Assembly (NCBI RefSeq): GCF_032062135.1
Contig: NC_092864.1
Span: forward strand, 16,689,762-16,753,761
Direction: 5' to 3'
Source: Pyxicephalus adspersus
Taxonomy: Eukaryota > Chordata > Amphibia > Anura > Pyxicephalidae
DNA: 64,000 bases
Shown: positions 22,991-36,389 of the stretch, piece by piece
How the letters are laid out: each line of letters opens with the position of its first letter
Position numbering within the stretch: position 1 is the first letter of the stretch
Made by a program: the position numbers and the translations under genes
The notes under the pieces: model-generated
Databases searched by the model: none
What the model was told of the DNA's origin: nothing
What the model saw: the letters and a program-made list of their open reading frames with translations, nothing else

Positions 22991-23276
22991 GTTAAAAGTT
23001 TTTCTGGGATATATAAAAAAGGCAAATCAGGCCTGATAAAATACTTACCATGCTAGAAGGGCCTCCAAGTCCACTGATGTCATGCCTAAGCATTGTATAT
23101 ATGATGTGTTTTTAAAGTGGACAATCAGAACTTTGCTTCTTTTCTTTCAGGTGGTCTGATGTGACATGGGACAATCACTGAAACTAGTTCATGCAAGTGC
23201 AAATAATAACAAGCACTAAATGGCTTCACTTCTGACTGCTTGCTTCTGTTTCCCATAAGAGATAAATGGGCCTATA

Positions 23277-23600
23277 TCAGCTTTTCTCAACCTTGTTAGC
23301 ACACAGGGACACTAGAAATATTTTTCAGGTTACAGAAACTCCCACCAATAACTAATATATCTACAACTTGCAGTACATTAGTATTGTGGTCAGAAGAAGA
23401 ATGACATTTACATTGGTGGCCAGTGGTAAAAATACTTCTTATGCTGGTGGTTAATGGTAAAAATGTTCCATACGTTGGTGGTCAGGGAAAGAATTCTCCA
23501 TATATTGGTGGTCAATGGAAGAATCCCTCCTTACAGAAAGCTAAAAGATCATCAAAAGTAGAATTGAATATTGCTCAAGAAACGCCAATTAATCTCTGGA
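23277..23600 (+). mobile_element. hAT-like MITE copy with a four-unit internal tandem repeat
   Basis: It opens 'agcttttctcaaccttgtta', then has four units of about 33 bp of the type 'ttggtggtcagggaaagaat' (23411-23530), then 'ttgctcaagaaacgcc' and 'ctctggaggaatctt'. The same unit is massively amplified at 46320-47105. Confidence 0.65.
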
Positions 23601-26600
23601 GGAATCTTGTATAAGAAAGACTCCCCTACAGCCTAACACTGCCTCAAGGTCCAATGTTGTATAACAGCAGCAAAGCACCTACGGTAAATGGGTCATGGTT
23701 TGGAGTTTTCTTAATGTCCTGTTTGGAACTATTAAACTTTTTATAAAAAAAGGTGCTCCATTTATTCCCCAGGGCAATCAGTTAGAATTCAACCTGCCTG
23801 ACCTCGGAAGTGTGAACTCTGATTGGTTGTAAATTAAAGTATTGCACTTTAGGAATCAAGAATAAAGGTAATTGTAGATGTTGCACAATGAATTATTACC
23901 CCAATAAAATATTTGGTATAATTCTATTTGCAATGTCCGTGTTGAAGTGATTTTGAATCCCTGCCTTGTTTCTTGTTTTGAATGAATTTTGGTCATATCT
24001 CCCCCGTCACATGTGTAGCTTCCTGTACAGTAAAAGTCAGTAAAAGTGCTGACTGGAAACATCTCCAGCATTTTCCTCCATGCCCAGAAGGCTGCCTGAG
24101 GGGTCCTAGTCACTCTATGAAGGATATACATATTTTGTCAGCAATTCTAATGACATAAGCGTCACTATTTAATCCCGTGTCTTCTAGAGAACTCACGTCA
24201 CACAACACAGTGCTCTGCTTTAAATATCACTGTGGCAAGAAGCACAAATTGAAAATTCGGGCTCAGTTAAATAAAAACAGATTATATTAGGTTATCACAA
24301 TGTGATTTTTCTGTACATAATATATTTGTGATGCTTTTTATGAACCGGGATGACGGTAATTTGGAAATAGCTACCCTTTTATGTAGAGGGGCTACAAATG
24401 TGTGCCGGAGCCTAGAAGGCAATAGAAACTGGGTTCAAACTGGTAATCCGATTCAAAAAGGTAACTGTTTTAGGAAGGTTATTAGTCCACTTAGACTAAT
24501 ATCTCAATATCTCTCCAATACCTCAGTTTGGAGGTTGGACAAGGACAACCATTCGACTTGGGTGAGAATTACCTGAAATGTGAACATAGTTTAACACATT
24601 AAATGGCTCCTTGATAGGTTGATGAGGACATAGCATTGCACTGTTGAGTTGTTTTTTTTTACCTATATCTCATATTTGCAGAGCTGGCAGTTTTTTAAAA
24701 GTGAATCACAGCTTATACTGAATGCATTATTATACCTGTGATGCACTTGATGAATATGCTGCAACCTCTCTGGGTTTTTATCATTTTTATATTTACTTTA
24801 CATACTAAAGCTTATTATACATTTCATCCTACTTGCTCTCGCCTTTCACCCCGCACTAGGGTTGAAAAGATATTTCTTTATTTCCCAAATGGCTTTTTTA
24901 TAAGAACATAGGGCATCAAATATTCGATATACGGAGTTGCACACTGCTCCACAGAGAAGAATCATCAATCAGAAAGAAATGAAATCATTTCCTGCAGGGC
25001 TTGTTCACGCCAGCACACTGCTGCATGATACTCAGCATGAGTGAAAGCTGCAATACCTGCTACAAGTGAATGTTATTTAAAGGGATCCATTCACTTATAA
25101 GCTCCTACATATTTAGATTGAACTTTAGTTGTATCTTTTATTCTTGCACAGCTGTACAGATTCCTGTAATGAAATTAATTATTCTGATTTTTCTGCACAC
25201 TGTTAGCTCCTCACAATGTGCATTCGAATTGGCAAGCGGCAAGTCAGAAAGAGCCACCTCTTGCTGATGTCTAGCTTCATCTAGCTCTTGCCTCCGACCC
25301 CTTTCATTCGTTGTATTTCAGTTTGGGCATTACCACAACATTCCGATTTTGGTAAGATATGTACAGCACCATGTTTAACCCTCCTGCCAGCCCTAATCCA
25401 TCTGCATTACACAGCGAAAAAAAAAGACCCAGTATATATGTAAAAGGGCCAAAAATAATGTACGTAATAAAAACAGAAAGGCTTCAAATAATTAGCAGGC
25501 TAGAGGATGAAGTTCCACTTTTAAGAATCCATGACAAGGCAGGTCATTATTGCAGAAAGGAACAAACAATGTTCGTTTTTGTAGCAATCCCACCAACCTA
25601 TCTGAATGTCAGCAATCCCGGATTTTCCTGTGAGTGCCAAAAATGAATGAACTTTGGTGATCCCGGCCCTGCCAATCACTAAAAATTGTCTTCAGGAAGA
25701 GAAGAAGATGGCGGTGCCCTATCAGGAATCTTGTGGTTGCTTTAATGGAGTCTGTTGGCATACAACCATTGTTATTCAAAGCAACACCCTTTTACTAGAA
25801 CCTTTTCAACAAAAAAACATTTTTTGCTTTACCAGTCCTAATCTTTCTGTAGGCTCATGACTACTATGGCTCATGGAATATCCAGGCCTAGGTTTTGGCA
25901 TCATTGCCAAACAGCACAGCCAGGTCATGGTGTCCCTACAGTTAAGAAAATGCAGCTAGGTTTAAGACCTACCTAAAACTGTAGATGGGGAATAAAAGAG
26001 CAGAAACACATAAAATGGGATCATCCCTGTGCATTCCCATTCTGATATACCTATTGTTTCACCCTTCTCTCTTCCAGTCTAGATTCTGATTCATATCTGC
26101 ATGAAAATTTTCTGGGCATAACGACATGCCCTTCCACCTATGGGTCATGGTTCTCCACCAACCAGTCTTGTCAACATCAATCATCCTGATGTCACCATGC
26201 CATTGATGGTATCTTTAGGACCTTATGAGGATCCCACTGCTACCCCCCATGTGCATATGTCTCCAGACAGTGAAGTAGGCATCTGAAAAACTACTCAACT
26301 CTGAAGTGGAGAAGTAGGAAGTCTTGAGACCTCATGTGACCAACAATTTAAAAGTGTTGGGACATTTAGCCTATTGTTTTTTGGTGTTGGGGTTAATATC
26401 TGTTTAAAGTTTTCCTGACTAGACTTCACTTTTGCCATATATTCCCTATTGAATATTAAGCAAACATTTAAAACACCTGATCTTCTTTACTATATCCCAG
26501 TGAATCAGTCAAGTACGTATTTTCACTCCTTTTTCCTATGCTTTGAAAATTGACATTTTCAAGGCACTATTAGCTCTAAAGTTCTTTCTACCTGCTCAAA

Positions 26601-27129
26601 AAAGTTGTCTGTAGAGTTGTCTGCTGACCCATTGCTCTCTGCATTAGACACAATATGAACGGAAGGTATTCTCAATATCTATTCAGATGTGAACACTGCC
26701 TTGGCTAGTTTATGATCTATCAGGGATGGCCTGCTGGGACGCTGAGATTTCTTCTTACATACAATCTGCACCCAACTCGGTCTAAAACAGCTTAGTACAA
26801 AAGAAATCACAGTACATAAAGTGCTTTCAAGGAATGCATAGCATACAAATAAAGCTAAGAAAACAATATAGCTTTTAGGAACACTTAACAGAAGAGCTGA
26901 ATTGCTTTGAAATGATTAGGCCCAAAAATCCAACAACATCTTAGTAGTTTCAGGAAAGTGAATGCTTCTCCGACATAAGGGCCGTATATTGAGACATTTA
27001 GAAATAGAGTTCATTGAAATGCTGTTATAGATGTCTCAGGAGGCCTAAGAAGTTCTAAGCCTGAGGCATTGGGTTATAGAACAATGACATACACTGTTGT
27101 CAAAACATTTGGATAAATCTGTTGTTTTA

Positions 27130-27795
27130 GGCTAAAGTGCAAGCTTTTTTCACTTCCATCATGCAGAGTTTACAGAAACAGGCCAGACAGCTCCCAACTC
27201 ATCCTGTTCACACATCTTGGCAGAGTCCCTTATCTCTGGGTTGCTTGCTGTGGTTTGATCTGTGTTCGGAACTTTGCTGGAGATGTGGTAACAGTAAGGG
27301 TACAATTCTACATGTGTTTTGGTCCTGCCCAAGGCTCAAGGATTTCTGGTCAGGAAATTTGCCAAATTGACGTGGGGATCTATGATATGATGGAGAAATT
27401 CCTTAAGACCTGGCCCCCCTGGATAATGTTCCAGGAGTCTAATGATTATAAAAATCTATTGGGGACCCCTGTGGAAGGTACTTGGTTACCTATTTCCATG
27501 TTTACTGGTTGATCTCTTGCTTTTCAGGAGTGGTTTGGGGCTGGAAACAAATTTTTTTGGGAATTTGGTGGTGCATTCGTGTATGTATTAGGGTTGTTGG
27601 GCCTCGGGCAATAGTTGTTGCTGTATCCTGCCTGTTTATCTGAATCCTTGTTATGATGACATGTATCTGATTTTGGTATGTTCTTTGACGGATTGAGGTT
27701 TGTTGTACCCCCTTCTTCCCTTAACCGTTTCTTTTTTCTTTTTTTTGTGTTGTTTTCCCAAACAAAAAAAAGTGTTAATAAAAACATGAACCTGA
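27130..27795 (+). mobile_element. 5'-truncated L1-type LINE, 3' end
   Basis: An ORF2-like C-terminal fragment (27137-27370) is followed by a frameshifted continuation and an untranslated region rich in G/T. It closes with a T-rich stretch, 'aaaaaaaagtgttaataaaa' and an 'aataaaaac' string. 5' truncation and a decayed frame are typical of dead L1 copies. The sequence beyond the fragment does not read as protein. Confidence 0.65.
27137..27370 (+). pseudogene. L1 ORF2p C-terminal remnant with CCHC motif
   Basis: In frame it reads ELCWRCGNSKGTILHVFWSC then PRLKDFWSGN, which has the pattern C-x2-C-x8-H-x4-C. L1-clade ORF2 proteins carry a Cys-rich motif of this form near the C-terminus, usually followed by a P-rl-x-FW stretch. 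The reading frame breaks shortly after (stop at 27370). A plausible continuation (MMEKFLKTWPPWIMFQESND) lies in another frame from about 27390, so at least one frameshift is present. There is no reverse transcriptase or endonuclease region upstream. Confidence 0.65.
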
Positions 27796-28038
27796 CATAT
27801 TACCCTTTTAAATAAAAAGTCTGGTTTGCATGAAATCAACTTCTTTGACTAAGCCTTGCCTCTGGAGAACCTTCTTTAACCTTAGGCTAAGCCCCAAAGT
27901 GGACATCATAGTGACAAAGTAAAACTGGCATCAGAATGGCACACAGAACAAATCTTTCTGACTAAAAGTCAGGAACAGTCAAAATTTTGTATCTGTTTCT
28001 AACATCTTTGCTTTAAATGTTAAAATCAAAAACATGAA

Positions 28039-28256
28039 AGGAGTTATTAAAGCTCTCCAAGACTGGAGAACATAGACCATCATGGGAAAACCTGAGTGAT
28101 CTAGCAAACCATGAATGGATTTCTTAAAAAACAGTTGCTTTTAGTTGGCAGATGTGTTCAACCCAGAGCCAGATCCATTCTAGGTTTACTGGATCACCCA
28201 AGTTCTCTTATCATAGTCTATCTTTTCCAGTATTGGAGAGCTTTCATAAATCAGAA
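28039..28256. mobile_element. Palindromic MITE, 'attattaaagctctccaag' family, type B
   Basis: The left arm 'ttattaaagctctccaagac' and the right arm 'ggagagctttcataaatcag' are inverted. The interior has 'agaccatcatgggaaaacct' and, inverted, 'cttatcatagtctatctttt'. Nearly the whole element could fold into one hairpin. Other copies lie at 33.1, 54.4, 63.6 and 63.8 kb. Confidence 0.8.
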
Positions 28257-28814
28257 AGTGAGAACGTGATATACATACAAGCAAACGGGACCTGTAGCTC
28301 ACATAATTCCCCTTGCGGTCACACTTCTTTTACCCAATCTATAAACCTAAAAAGCTGTTGAAATGCACAGAAATATATTTGCAGTACTAATAAATGTAAA
28401 AAAAAAATGAAATATATTAAAGTCATCAATGTGAACCCATAAAAGTGACAAATAAGTACAGCAAGCCTTTGTGAAATACATTACCCCTTCAAATATTCTA
28501 ATCACTGTAAAGCTCTGGTGTATATATTGGTGTGGATGTCATAAATTGCCATTTTGTGCTGGATTATGGTTTTTTTTTTTGAAGTTTAGTATTTCTTTAA
28601 CTAAAAAAACGTTTTTCAAGTGTCAGAAGGCAAGGGAGTATCATCAGCTAAAGCAAGCATCAAATAACCTAATAATTGCACCAAAACCTTAGCCACACTG
28701 CTTCAAGATCAATCTCAAAGCTGTTTTTTAATACGCCACCCAAACATAATACAACCTTATATATATGAACAATTCAAGTGGTGCCAGGTTTGAAAGCAAG
28801 CTTTTTTCTCAGCC

Positions 28815-29035
28815 TGGGAAAGCTGATTTTCTGAAGGAGCCCAGACAGTGATGACGGGGGAAGCCATGCCGAGATGTGGTTACACGGGCTTGGCAATTGC
28901 AGCCTTGATGAATTTTATTTTTTATGGAGCAACGTGAACCTCCCTTGATACCGACCACACAGCCTGAAAGGAGCACAGGGCAGAGGCAAAGGGAGAGGTG
29001 AGATGGGCTGTGAAGTGGAACCTGGAAGGGGGAAA
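28815..29035. promoter_or_regulatory. Candidate conserved non-coding block
   Basis: Unique, balanced-composition sequence including 'cttggcaattgcagccttga', 'ttatggagcaacgtgaacct' and 'cccttgataccgacc'. No repeat match elsewhere in the window. It looks like vertebrate conserved elements, but this is not demonstrated. Confidence 0.25.
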
Positions 29036-29807
29036 GAGGCATAGCAGCAACAAGCTAGGTTACTGCAATCTTTCCATCTTTCAGACTCCTCGGTCTGCTT
29101 GGCAATGACATGTATAAGAGTCGACCTCTGTTAAGAAAAATATATACTAATAACAAGACATGCACACACAAGTCAATGGAAACAATTCATTTCTCTCTGT
29201 GCAGCCAAAAGTACAGCTAAAATGGAGCAACAATTCACACGTGACATAAGTTATATGTAAACATTATCAATTACCAGTATTTATTTGGGGTGATAAAGTT
29301 GCCTCTTTGCTGCTGTAAATAAAATCTGCTACTCTAAAGATTTTTAATATAATCCAGCGGAAAGATCACTGTTTTTTTTTTAGTAACCTGAGAAATGAAT
29401 AAGGAGAAGTAAACTCAAACCTGGATGACACTCACTTTGCTATAGCACTGTGTATCATGTACATCTCCTTTCTCCACTAAATATTGCTTTGAAACTTGTT
29501 TTTTAACGTTCTTTAAATATCATTTCTGCAGATTACCTTGTGTTTTTACCTTTTGTTTTGTTTTTTAACCATTTGCTCTAGTGTTGTTTGCACATCATTG
29601 TTTAGGTTCAGGTTTTTAATGTTTACTATGCCTGATCTCAACCAGAAGAACACAGTGACAACGTAGGAACACGACTAGGACACAGGTGTCACTTCACTAT
29701 CAAAGGAAATGTCTAAACAAGAATAAGTGTGGTGAGGTATCTTTAGTAGCTGAGGATTTAATAATAAAAACTTTTTAAAATGAATTGCATTACCAGAATC
29801 TAATGCA

Positions 29808-29966
29808 GAGTTTCTCAACTGGGGTTCTTTCAGAGGTTGCTAGCTGTTCCTTGAGCAGTTTGTGACTCTCAAGTCAATTTAAGTGACACAAATGATCTTT
29901 TAGGAGTTCCCTGAAGTTATTTAAAGGGGTTCCCCCATAATAAATGGGTTGGGAAAGGCTACTTTA
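29808..29966 (-). mobile_element. hAT-like MITE copy, internally deleted
   Basis: It runs from CAGAGTTTCTCAACTGGGG to GGTTGGGAAAGGCTa. The flanks 'atctaatg' and 'ctttaatg' agree at 6 of 8 positions, as a worn 8-bp duplication would. Opposite in orientation to the 7.98 kb copy. Confidence 0.65.
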
Positions 29967-31172
29967 ATGCATGCATGGTACAAAACTGTGTATTACCACA
30001 ATGCAAAGGTGTGAAGGTGATTGGGTTCAAGAGATATGACCCCATGGCGATTTACTGTACTTCACAGGTTTGCCATAATTTGGATTAGATAATAGGGCAG
30101 CTGTATTGTATCTTTTAAAACTTTTACTCAATCCTGCAGATGTTACAATTTTCTGACTAAGCTTTGCAGCAAACTTTTTGGCTTCTAAATGGATATTGAA
30201 TAAACAATCTGATGATATTGACTGGCCAAAAAGAAGTTAGGTGACACAAAAAGTTGCTAAAATGGAACCAAGACATAGTCAGTTAGACTGGCAAGTGAAT
30301 TAAAAATTAATTCCATGGGCAATACAGTTCACAAATATATATTTTAGCCACATGTAATGCACTTTGTGTTTGCTTGGAGCTCCCTCTATATAACTTTCAT
30401 TATTTCACAGGATGCAGTAACTAGTCTACCTTAACATCAACAGGCAGTGCATTGCTGGGAATGTCTCTGGTGCTGTTTTAGCTATTTCTGCCTAATAAAT
30501 ACTACGTTATGTAAAAGTATAAGACTTCCTACACACAGGACAGTGTGTAGAATTGTGGCACATGGGGTTATGAGAAGCATCAGACGCTTGCAGTGCAGAT
30601 ACATGCAGTGCCAATGTAGACCAGCGCTAAAGTTTGATGGGCACAATGCTGAAGGCTTATAGTTCAAGATAAATATTACACACCGAGTGCCAGAAAACAC
30701 TGGGATTACAAACACCCTTAGCTTACTATATTGGTATTATATATTTTACTCTGAAAGGATAACTATGGTTATAAGTAATATCTAACCATATGTATCCAAC
30801 CTTGTCTGCAGGCCATTGGCATATGTTTGTAATGTTTTTACTTAGTTACAGAAAAGCCGGGCAGCCATTTGGAGGAGCCAAAGGCCATGTAAGACACCCC
30901 ATTACATGAAGCCGTCTGCTTAGCACTGCCCTATAGCACATTATTCAATCTGTTTAGCATATGCAGCAATCGGTTTATTATGCTTCATAACGTAATTCCT
31001 AGTCACCTGTTCTATACAAACAAGCTGGTACTTAGAAGGGGGCTTGGAGAACAGGAGTGTTGTCAGTAAATACATATCTATTTATTTCCTGAGCAAACAG
31101 AGCTGGTCACATGATTTTAAAGGTGAGCTCCAAGGAAACAATTAATTAAATCAATACAAAAAGTAGTTTTAC

Positions 31173-31247
31173 CTGTGAAAGGATGGGCATTTCTGTGTTC
31201 CAGAGATATCCTCAAGAATACAGTGGTGTCATTTCTCCCTCTCCAGC
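31173..31247 (-). other. Open 75-base cassette with very good splice sites, not placed
   Basis: Minus strand. The acceptor ctttctggtcttcag and the donor TTCACAG|GTAAAACT are both strong. One frame is open (WRGRNDTTVFLRISLEHRNA then HPFT plus split codons), needing phase 1 on both sides. That phase does not fit its neighbours in the candidate exon series. It may be repeat-derived or a cassette of another transcript. Confidence 0.18.
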
Positions 31248-31907
31248 CTGAAGACCAGAAAGTGAAATAGCGGAAGGTAACTGATGAAGTCCTATTGCTG
31301 CTCATTGCTCATATCACCATGGTGCTTTACAGCACCTTTCCATAGAGTACACCAAACTGGCTTACAATGCTGCCCTTCCCGTTCCAGGTCTAGGTGCCAC
31401 AGTCTATAGGTCTACAACAGAGCTTGAACTACCAAAAAGCAACTTGGGCTGGAAGTTAGGGCCTAGTGGATGTCCAGTGGTCCCAGCTACAACCTTCTCA
31501 CTGCTGCAGTACACCAAGTGCAAAAGTTACGTACCTGCAAATGCACTTATAAGCAGCTGTTTTGTAATGGTACCAACCCAAAACACACAATGCACATAGG
31601 GGGGACTCCTCTGAGCCTACTGCAATCTTTAGAATTGTCAGTTGGAGGCACGTTGGTACATTGACTAAGCCCTCATTGTGCCCTAATCTGTCTCTGAAAT
31701 GTAAGAGGCAAATAACTATTCAAATTCAGATACTTACACAAGATGCATGAAAAAATGTAATGATTTATTATTGAACACCTAGCTGTCTTGATATATGTAT
31801 TTTATTTCTGCCTGTGATCAGATACAAGAAGATTCTAAGAACCTTAAGAGTACTTGTCAGAGGTGCATTAATGCATAGCAATAAGGGCTATAAAGAAAGG
31901 CTTTTGA

Positions 31908-32063
31908 TTATAATGTACTAAGCATCCCTAAGTCCTCATTCTGCGCTGATTGCAGTGTCCCTCCGCAGTACGCCGAAGAGAATGCTAGTTCAGAGTAGCC
32001 TGCAGCCCCATCAAGGCTGGCTTCAGAAGGCAGCACCTTTTGGAACTTGTCAGGATGGATGAT
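31908..32063 (-). other. Open 51-codon segment after an acceptor-like site
   Basis: Minus strand. Following 'tttgattcctaatttag' the frame reads IIHPDKFQKVLPSEASLDGA and runs, with protein-like composition, to a TAA at 31913-31911. No donor is evident, so it would have to be a terminal exon, which conflicts with candidate exons further down the same strand. The region (31930-32080) is unique and not AT-rich, so it could instead be a conserved non-coding element. Confidence 0.18.
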
Positions 32064-33137
32064 CTAAATTAGGAATCAAAACATTTGGTGCTGAGTAGCA
32101 AAAAGAGAGAAATCAAAGTGAGTCCTTGTTACCGGCGGAGTCAGCAGTCTTAATGCAGAGGCTCCAGTGGGCAGCTCTCCTGACATACCATCTCTTGTCT
32201 GGGGCTGCTCACAGAGAACTACAGAACAGCAGCACAAACAACCAGTAAACCTTCTACTTTGGCTTCAGGGGTTTTATTTAGTAAACACTGCTAGGGATGA
32301 TAGCAAGTTTATAGTGGTTTTTACAAATGATGCAATAAAACAGTTTTTTTTCTTGTTTCTTAGAAAGATACTTTTGCGTACTTTTGTACCTAAATGGTGT
32401 TTACTTACTCTATTTCATAATTTGCCCAAATGCCCACCTACACTAGACTCCTGTCTTTTTTTCATAGACAGGATGTACAATTAAGACTTTCACTATATGC
32501 TTTTCATAAACAAGTAATAGGGTGTTCCTAGTGGAGACAGTTTACAACTGAAATCATGTTTACTAAAGCTCGTATTTCAGGACAAATCCAGGTACAAAAG
32601 CTTGAAGTACTGTTCATCGATAGCAGCAAACTCGTTTTCAACACAACAAGATCAACTTAAAGCAAACCTGTAAAATAAATAAGTAAATAAAGTCTTTTGG
32701 TATCTTTGTACCAATCCTACCCCAATCTAATGCATAAGACCACCTGAACTTCTGAGTATGGGATTCAACCTATACTCCTCTACCCATACTGTAATGCTCA
32801 GAGCCAGTGCAGTCCATTGCCAGGCCTAGATACTTTGACATGGACGGGGTACACTGGGGCTTTTAATTTGTTTCTATACTTTTATAGGATATTTTCATAT
32901 TTGCTTTTAAACAAACCTCCGCTTTTCCCATGCAGGGTAAAGCAAGAAATTTGATTTAATGCCAGCCACCTTAATGCAAATTTTATCTCCATGGCTTCTC
33001 CATACAACTGTTGGGTGTGAAGAAAGTATGCAGAAGTATGGAGAAGGATGTGACTAGCAACCTCTACAGTGACAGTGCTGTGAAAGCAATGATACTTGGT
33101 TAAAGACCAGGCTCTCTTATATGGGGTAAAAGATATA

Positions 33138-33359
33138 GGACCTGATTTATTAAAGCTCTCCAAGGCTGGACAGAATACACTTTGATCAGTGAAGCTGGGT
33201 GATCCAGCAAATCTGGAATGGATCTGGTCCAGGATTTAAAACATTTGCTAGCAAATAGTAAATGATTTAGGAAATCCATTCCAGGTTTTCTGGATTACCC
33301 AGCTTCACTGATGAAAGTGTATTCTCTCCAGCCTTGGAGAGCTTTAGTAAATCAGGCCC
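33138..33359. mobile_element. Palindromic MITE, type A, near full length
   Basis: The arms 'cctgatttattaaagctctc' and 'agagctttagtaaatcaggc', and the inner arms 'agtgaagctgggtgatccag' and 'ggattacccagcttcactga', make an almost complete 222-bp inverted repeat with a small centre ('tttgctagcaaatagtaaat'). No clear target duplication. Superfamily not decided. Confidence 0.85.
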
Positions 33360-35283
33360 TTAGTCTGCAGCTCAGATTAGGTTTTGACTAGAGCAAATTG
33401 GAAATTACACATCTGCTGCAGGTGGCTAAACAGAGAAGGAAGGGTGAATATGTGCAGCCAAGCAAAGCATTGATTTTGAGGTAGGTTAGTTAGTCCCATG
33501 CTTGTCGTACCAGCCCATATGATTTGACTACTTGCCATTTGCAAGTCGGGATATGACTGCAATCCTCAAAAGAAGCCTGGGAGTTATCCTTTAATAACTG
33601 GGCAGTGTAGGTTCTCTGATCACGCTGTAGGATTGGATTGGAATGCTATATTAAGCAGCAGCTCGGCCTGTTGCAGAAAGAAACTTTCAGAAGGCTGTGA
33701 TGGAACCGGGTAGAACGGGAAACACTTTACTACACACCATCCAGGCATTCAGTTGGATACTAAGAACATTTGGGTCACATACTCTGCCCATACAATTGCA
33801 ATCAAGGCCTAGAGCGCATTATACCGGAGAGGTAAAGGCAGTTACCAAAGACAGGAGTAGGAATGCATTTCCAAGCTAATTCTTTTCTCTATGCGGGTGC
33901 CTGCGTTTTGTCAATGTTTGCTGACAGCTCTATCTTCTGACCCTATGCCTGATACAAGCCCAACTACTACTTAGATTTGTGAGTGCAATATTGTAATTTT
34001 AACATAAGATAAATGTGTTTTTTATGATGCCTTTTTTTGCTTTCCTCTTTACCTGCACATTACATAACAGTGGTAATATTTACAACACTCCCTACATTTA
34101 CAACAGCGTCTCATTTCTATCACCATGTGATCGTTTGCAATTTAAAGAAGCCACAAGCCATCCGAGCATATTTTTCAAGTTCATATAAGTCTGCACATTA
34201 TTTTAACATCTACAACCTAAAAACCGCTAGCAACAAAGGAGAACGACTTTCCTGGAAGGTCTAGTGTGCGTTCAGATAAAATGTGAGTGCATTCCATCCT
34301 ATTTACACCTTCCCACCCCTTATAACTGCATACATGCTACCTCACCACAAAACACACGCAGTCCTCCTTACCACAAAACACAAACACATAGCCCACATCA
34401 CCGCAAAACACAGAAGGGAATACCCGATATCCAGCCTGGAAACAAGATCTAGAGGCTCTGACCTCAGGCACCCTGAAGGAATGAGCATGAGAAGGTTTGG
34501 ATAAACACAACCACCTATATAATACTTCTCCATGTTTCCAAAACTCGATGGAGTGATTCAGACTCCAACTACAGCTGCCTCTTAAAAAAAAATAATTACC
34601 AGTTTCTACTTAGCGGGAATGCCTTAATATCTCTGAGTCACATTTTTGTGGTGGAATCATACTTAAGAGCCAAAAAAAGAGAGGTAGAGCACACAGTTTT
34701 AAATAAACTTAATATAAATCAAAATTGGTGCGTCTGATTGACCTCATAACTCAGGCAGAAGCTTACTGAAAGCAACCAGTGCAAAATACAGTTACGGACC
34801 TTAGATGCAAATTATATAGCTGGGAACATGTCACAGCAACACAAAGCAAGCCCCATTTGATTATTAGTATGTCATTACCCAGAATCCATGTCTGCATCTT
34901 TAGACTCAATGGAGCCTATTCATCACGAGCACACATTTACCGCAATCTTGCTCGTGGACTGTGATATTTCATGCAGATTATCTTTCGGTATCTTGAGCCA
35001 TAATTGCTCTAATCAGAAGAATAAATACCAAGTTATTTTTGCCAAGCTGTTTTAAAAATGATCCAAACATTGCTTTGCAGCACCATTCTGACTATACACC
35101 CTGTCTATTAGCTTAGTACAATTAATCTCTCAGTTTTAACTCACAAAATGCCCTAAGAGACAATCAAGTATAGTAGAATCTGTGTAGATAATAAAGTAGA
35201 CATTAACTGTTAAAGAATGTTTTATGTTATACGGAACATGAATACTGTCACCAAGCAAAATTATTTCTCCACAGTCATTTCCT

Positions 35284-35375
35284 CCCAAGCATTTGCAATC
35301 CCTATTTAATGTACAGCGCTGCGTAATATGTTGGCGCTATATAAATCCTGTTTAATAATAATAATAATAATAATG
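35284..35375 (+). repeat. SINE-like 3' end with (AAT)n tail
   Basis: It reads 'gcaatccctatttaatgtac', 'agcgctgcgtaatatgttgg', 'cgctatataaatcctg' and then seven or so AAT units. A better-conserved copy of the element at 1371-1503. Confidence 0.7.
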
Positions 35376-35427
35376 AATGGTAATTGTGCCCAAATAGAAC
35401 CCCTTGCCTAGAATTACCTTTGGTCTG

Positions 35428-35710
35428 GAACAATGTTTCTGAACGAGAGTTCAGTGGAACCCTAGGGTAGCTCCAGTTACCAGGGGTTCCTTGAGCAAAG
35501 AGCAATTTGCGACTCTCAGGTCAGTTTAAGTGACATAAATACCCTTTTTGGCTATCTCTAAGGGTAACAATGCCAAAGAGGCGTTCTTGCAACTAACCAC
35601 CACGATAATCCACTGTAAGCTAAGATAAAGTAGTTATAGGAGAGGTTCCCAAAAGACCTGAAAGTTATTTCAAAAGTTCCCCCATGTTAAAAAGGTTGAG
35701 AAAAGCTGGT
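35428..35710 (-). mobile_element. hAT-like MITE copy
   Basis: It runs from 'caatgtttctgaacgagagt' through 'ccaggggttccttgagcaaa', 'tcagtttaagtgacataaat' and 'tttttggctatctctaaggg' to 'aaaggttgagaaaagctg'. Reverse orientation. It retains most of the internal blocks of the family. Confidence 0.7.
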
Positions 35711-36389
35711 CTAGAAGACCACTTTTACATGAAATTCTACCTGAAAATAGCATTAAACTTCTTGATCTGTGAGTGTGCCTAGGCACTCCCGTTCCTACAG
35801 TGTTATAACTTTATATATTTGTAGGAAAGGCAAAGCTGACTAGGCTAGAACTTTTGGTTATGTCCCCCAGCTGTTCAGCCTCTGAAGAGCCAACCTTGCC
35901 CAATCAGGGCAGAGTAATAGGATCCTTGCAAAGGGGCCCGGGACCCACTGTTATCAAATTTGGCAGTGCTTCTGGGCTGTTCCTTAATTGTAGCTAGCGA
36001 CAACGTTTAGTATTTTCTTGAGTATGGCCCAACAAGTGACCCTCTTCCATAAAACCAAATTGCCAGGTCCAAACCATAATAATACTGCTCCCCTGACATC
36101 CAACACCAAGAACTTAAGTTCAATGAAGGAAGGGCAGCAGGTTGCAGCGAAGAGATGAGTATCAATGTATCAGGGGTAGGCATTACACTGCTCTGAATAG
36201 ACAAGGTCAATTTTTTTAGGTTCTAGGGTCACAGTTTTGAAGATTAAACATTTATTTTTCATTTCATTATTACAGTAATATTTGTGTGATATATATATTT
36301 ATACATATGCACTCATTTTAGGTCATCAAAAAAAATGAGGCCAAGATATTTATTTAACTATCCATGTGTAGATATTTACACGGTCTTGT

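Noticed and set aside
23040..23095. GCATG|GTAAGTATT donor preceded by an open stretch (MTSVDLEALLA)
   Set aside because: The 'gatacttacc'-type string recurs in a MITE elsewhere, the acceptor is poor, and the phase does not fit.
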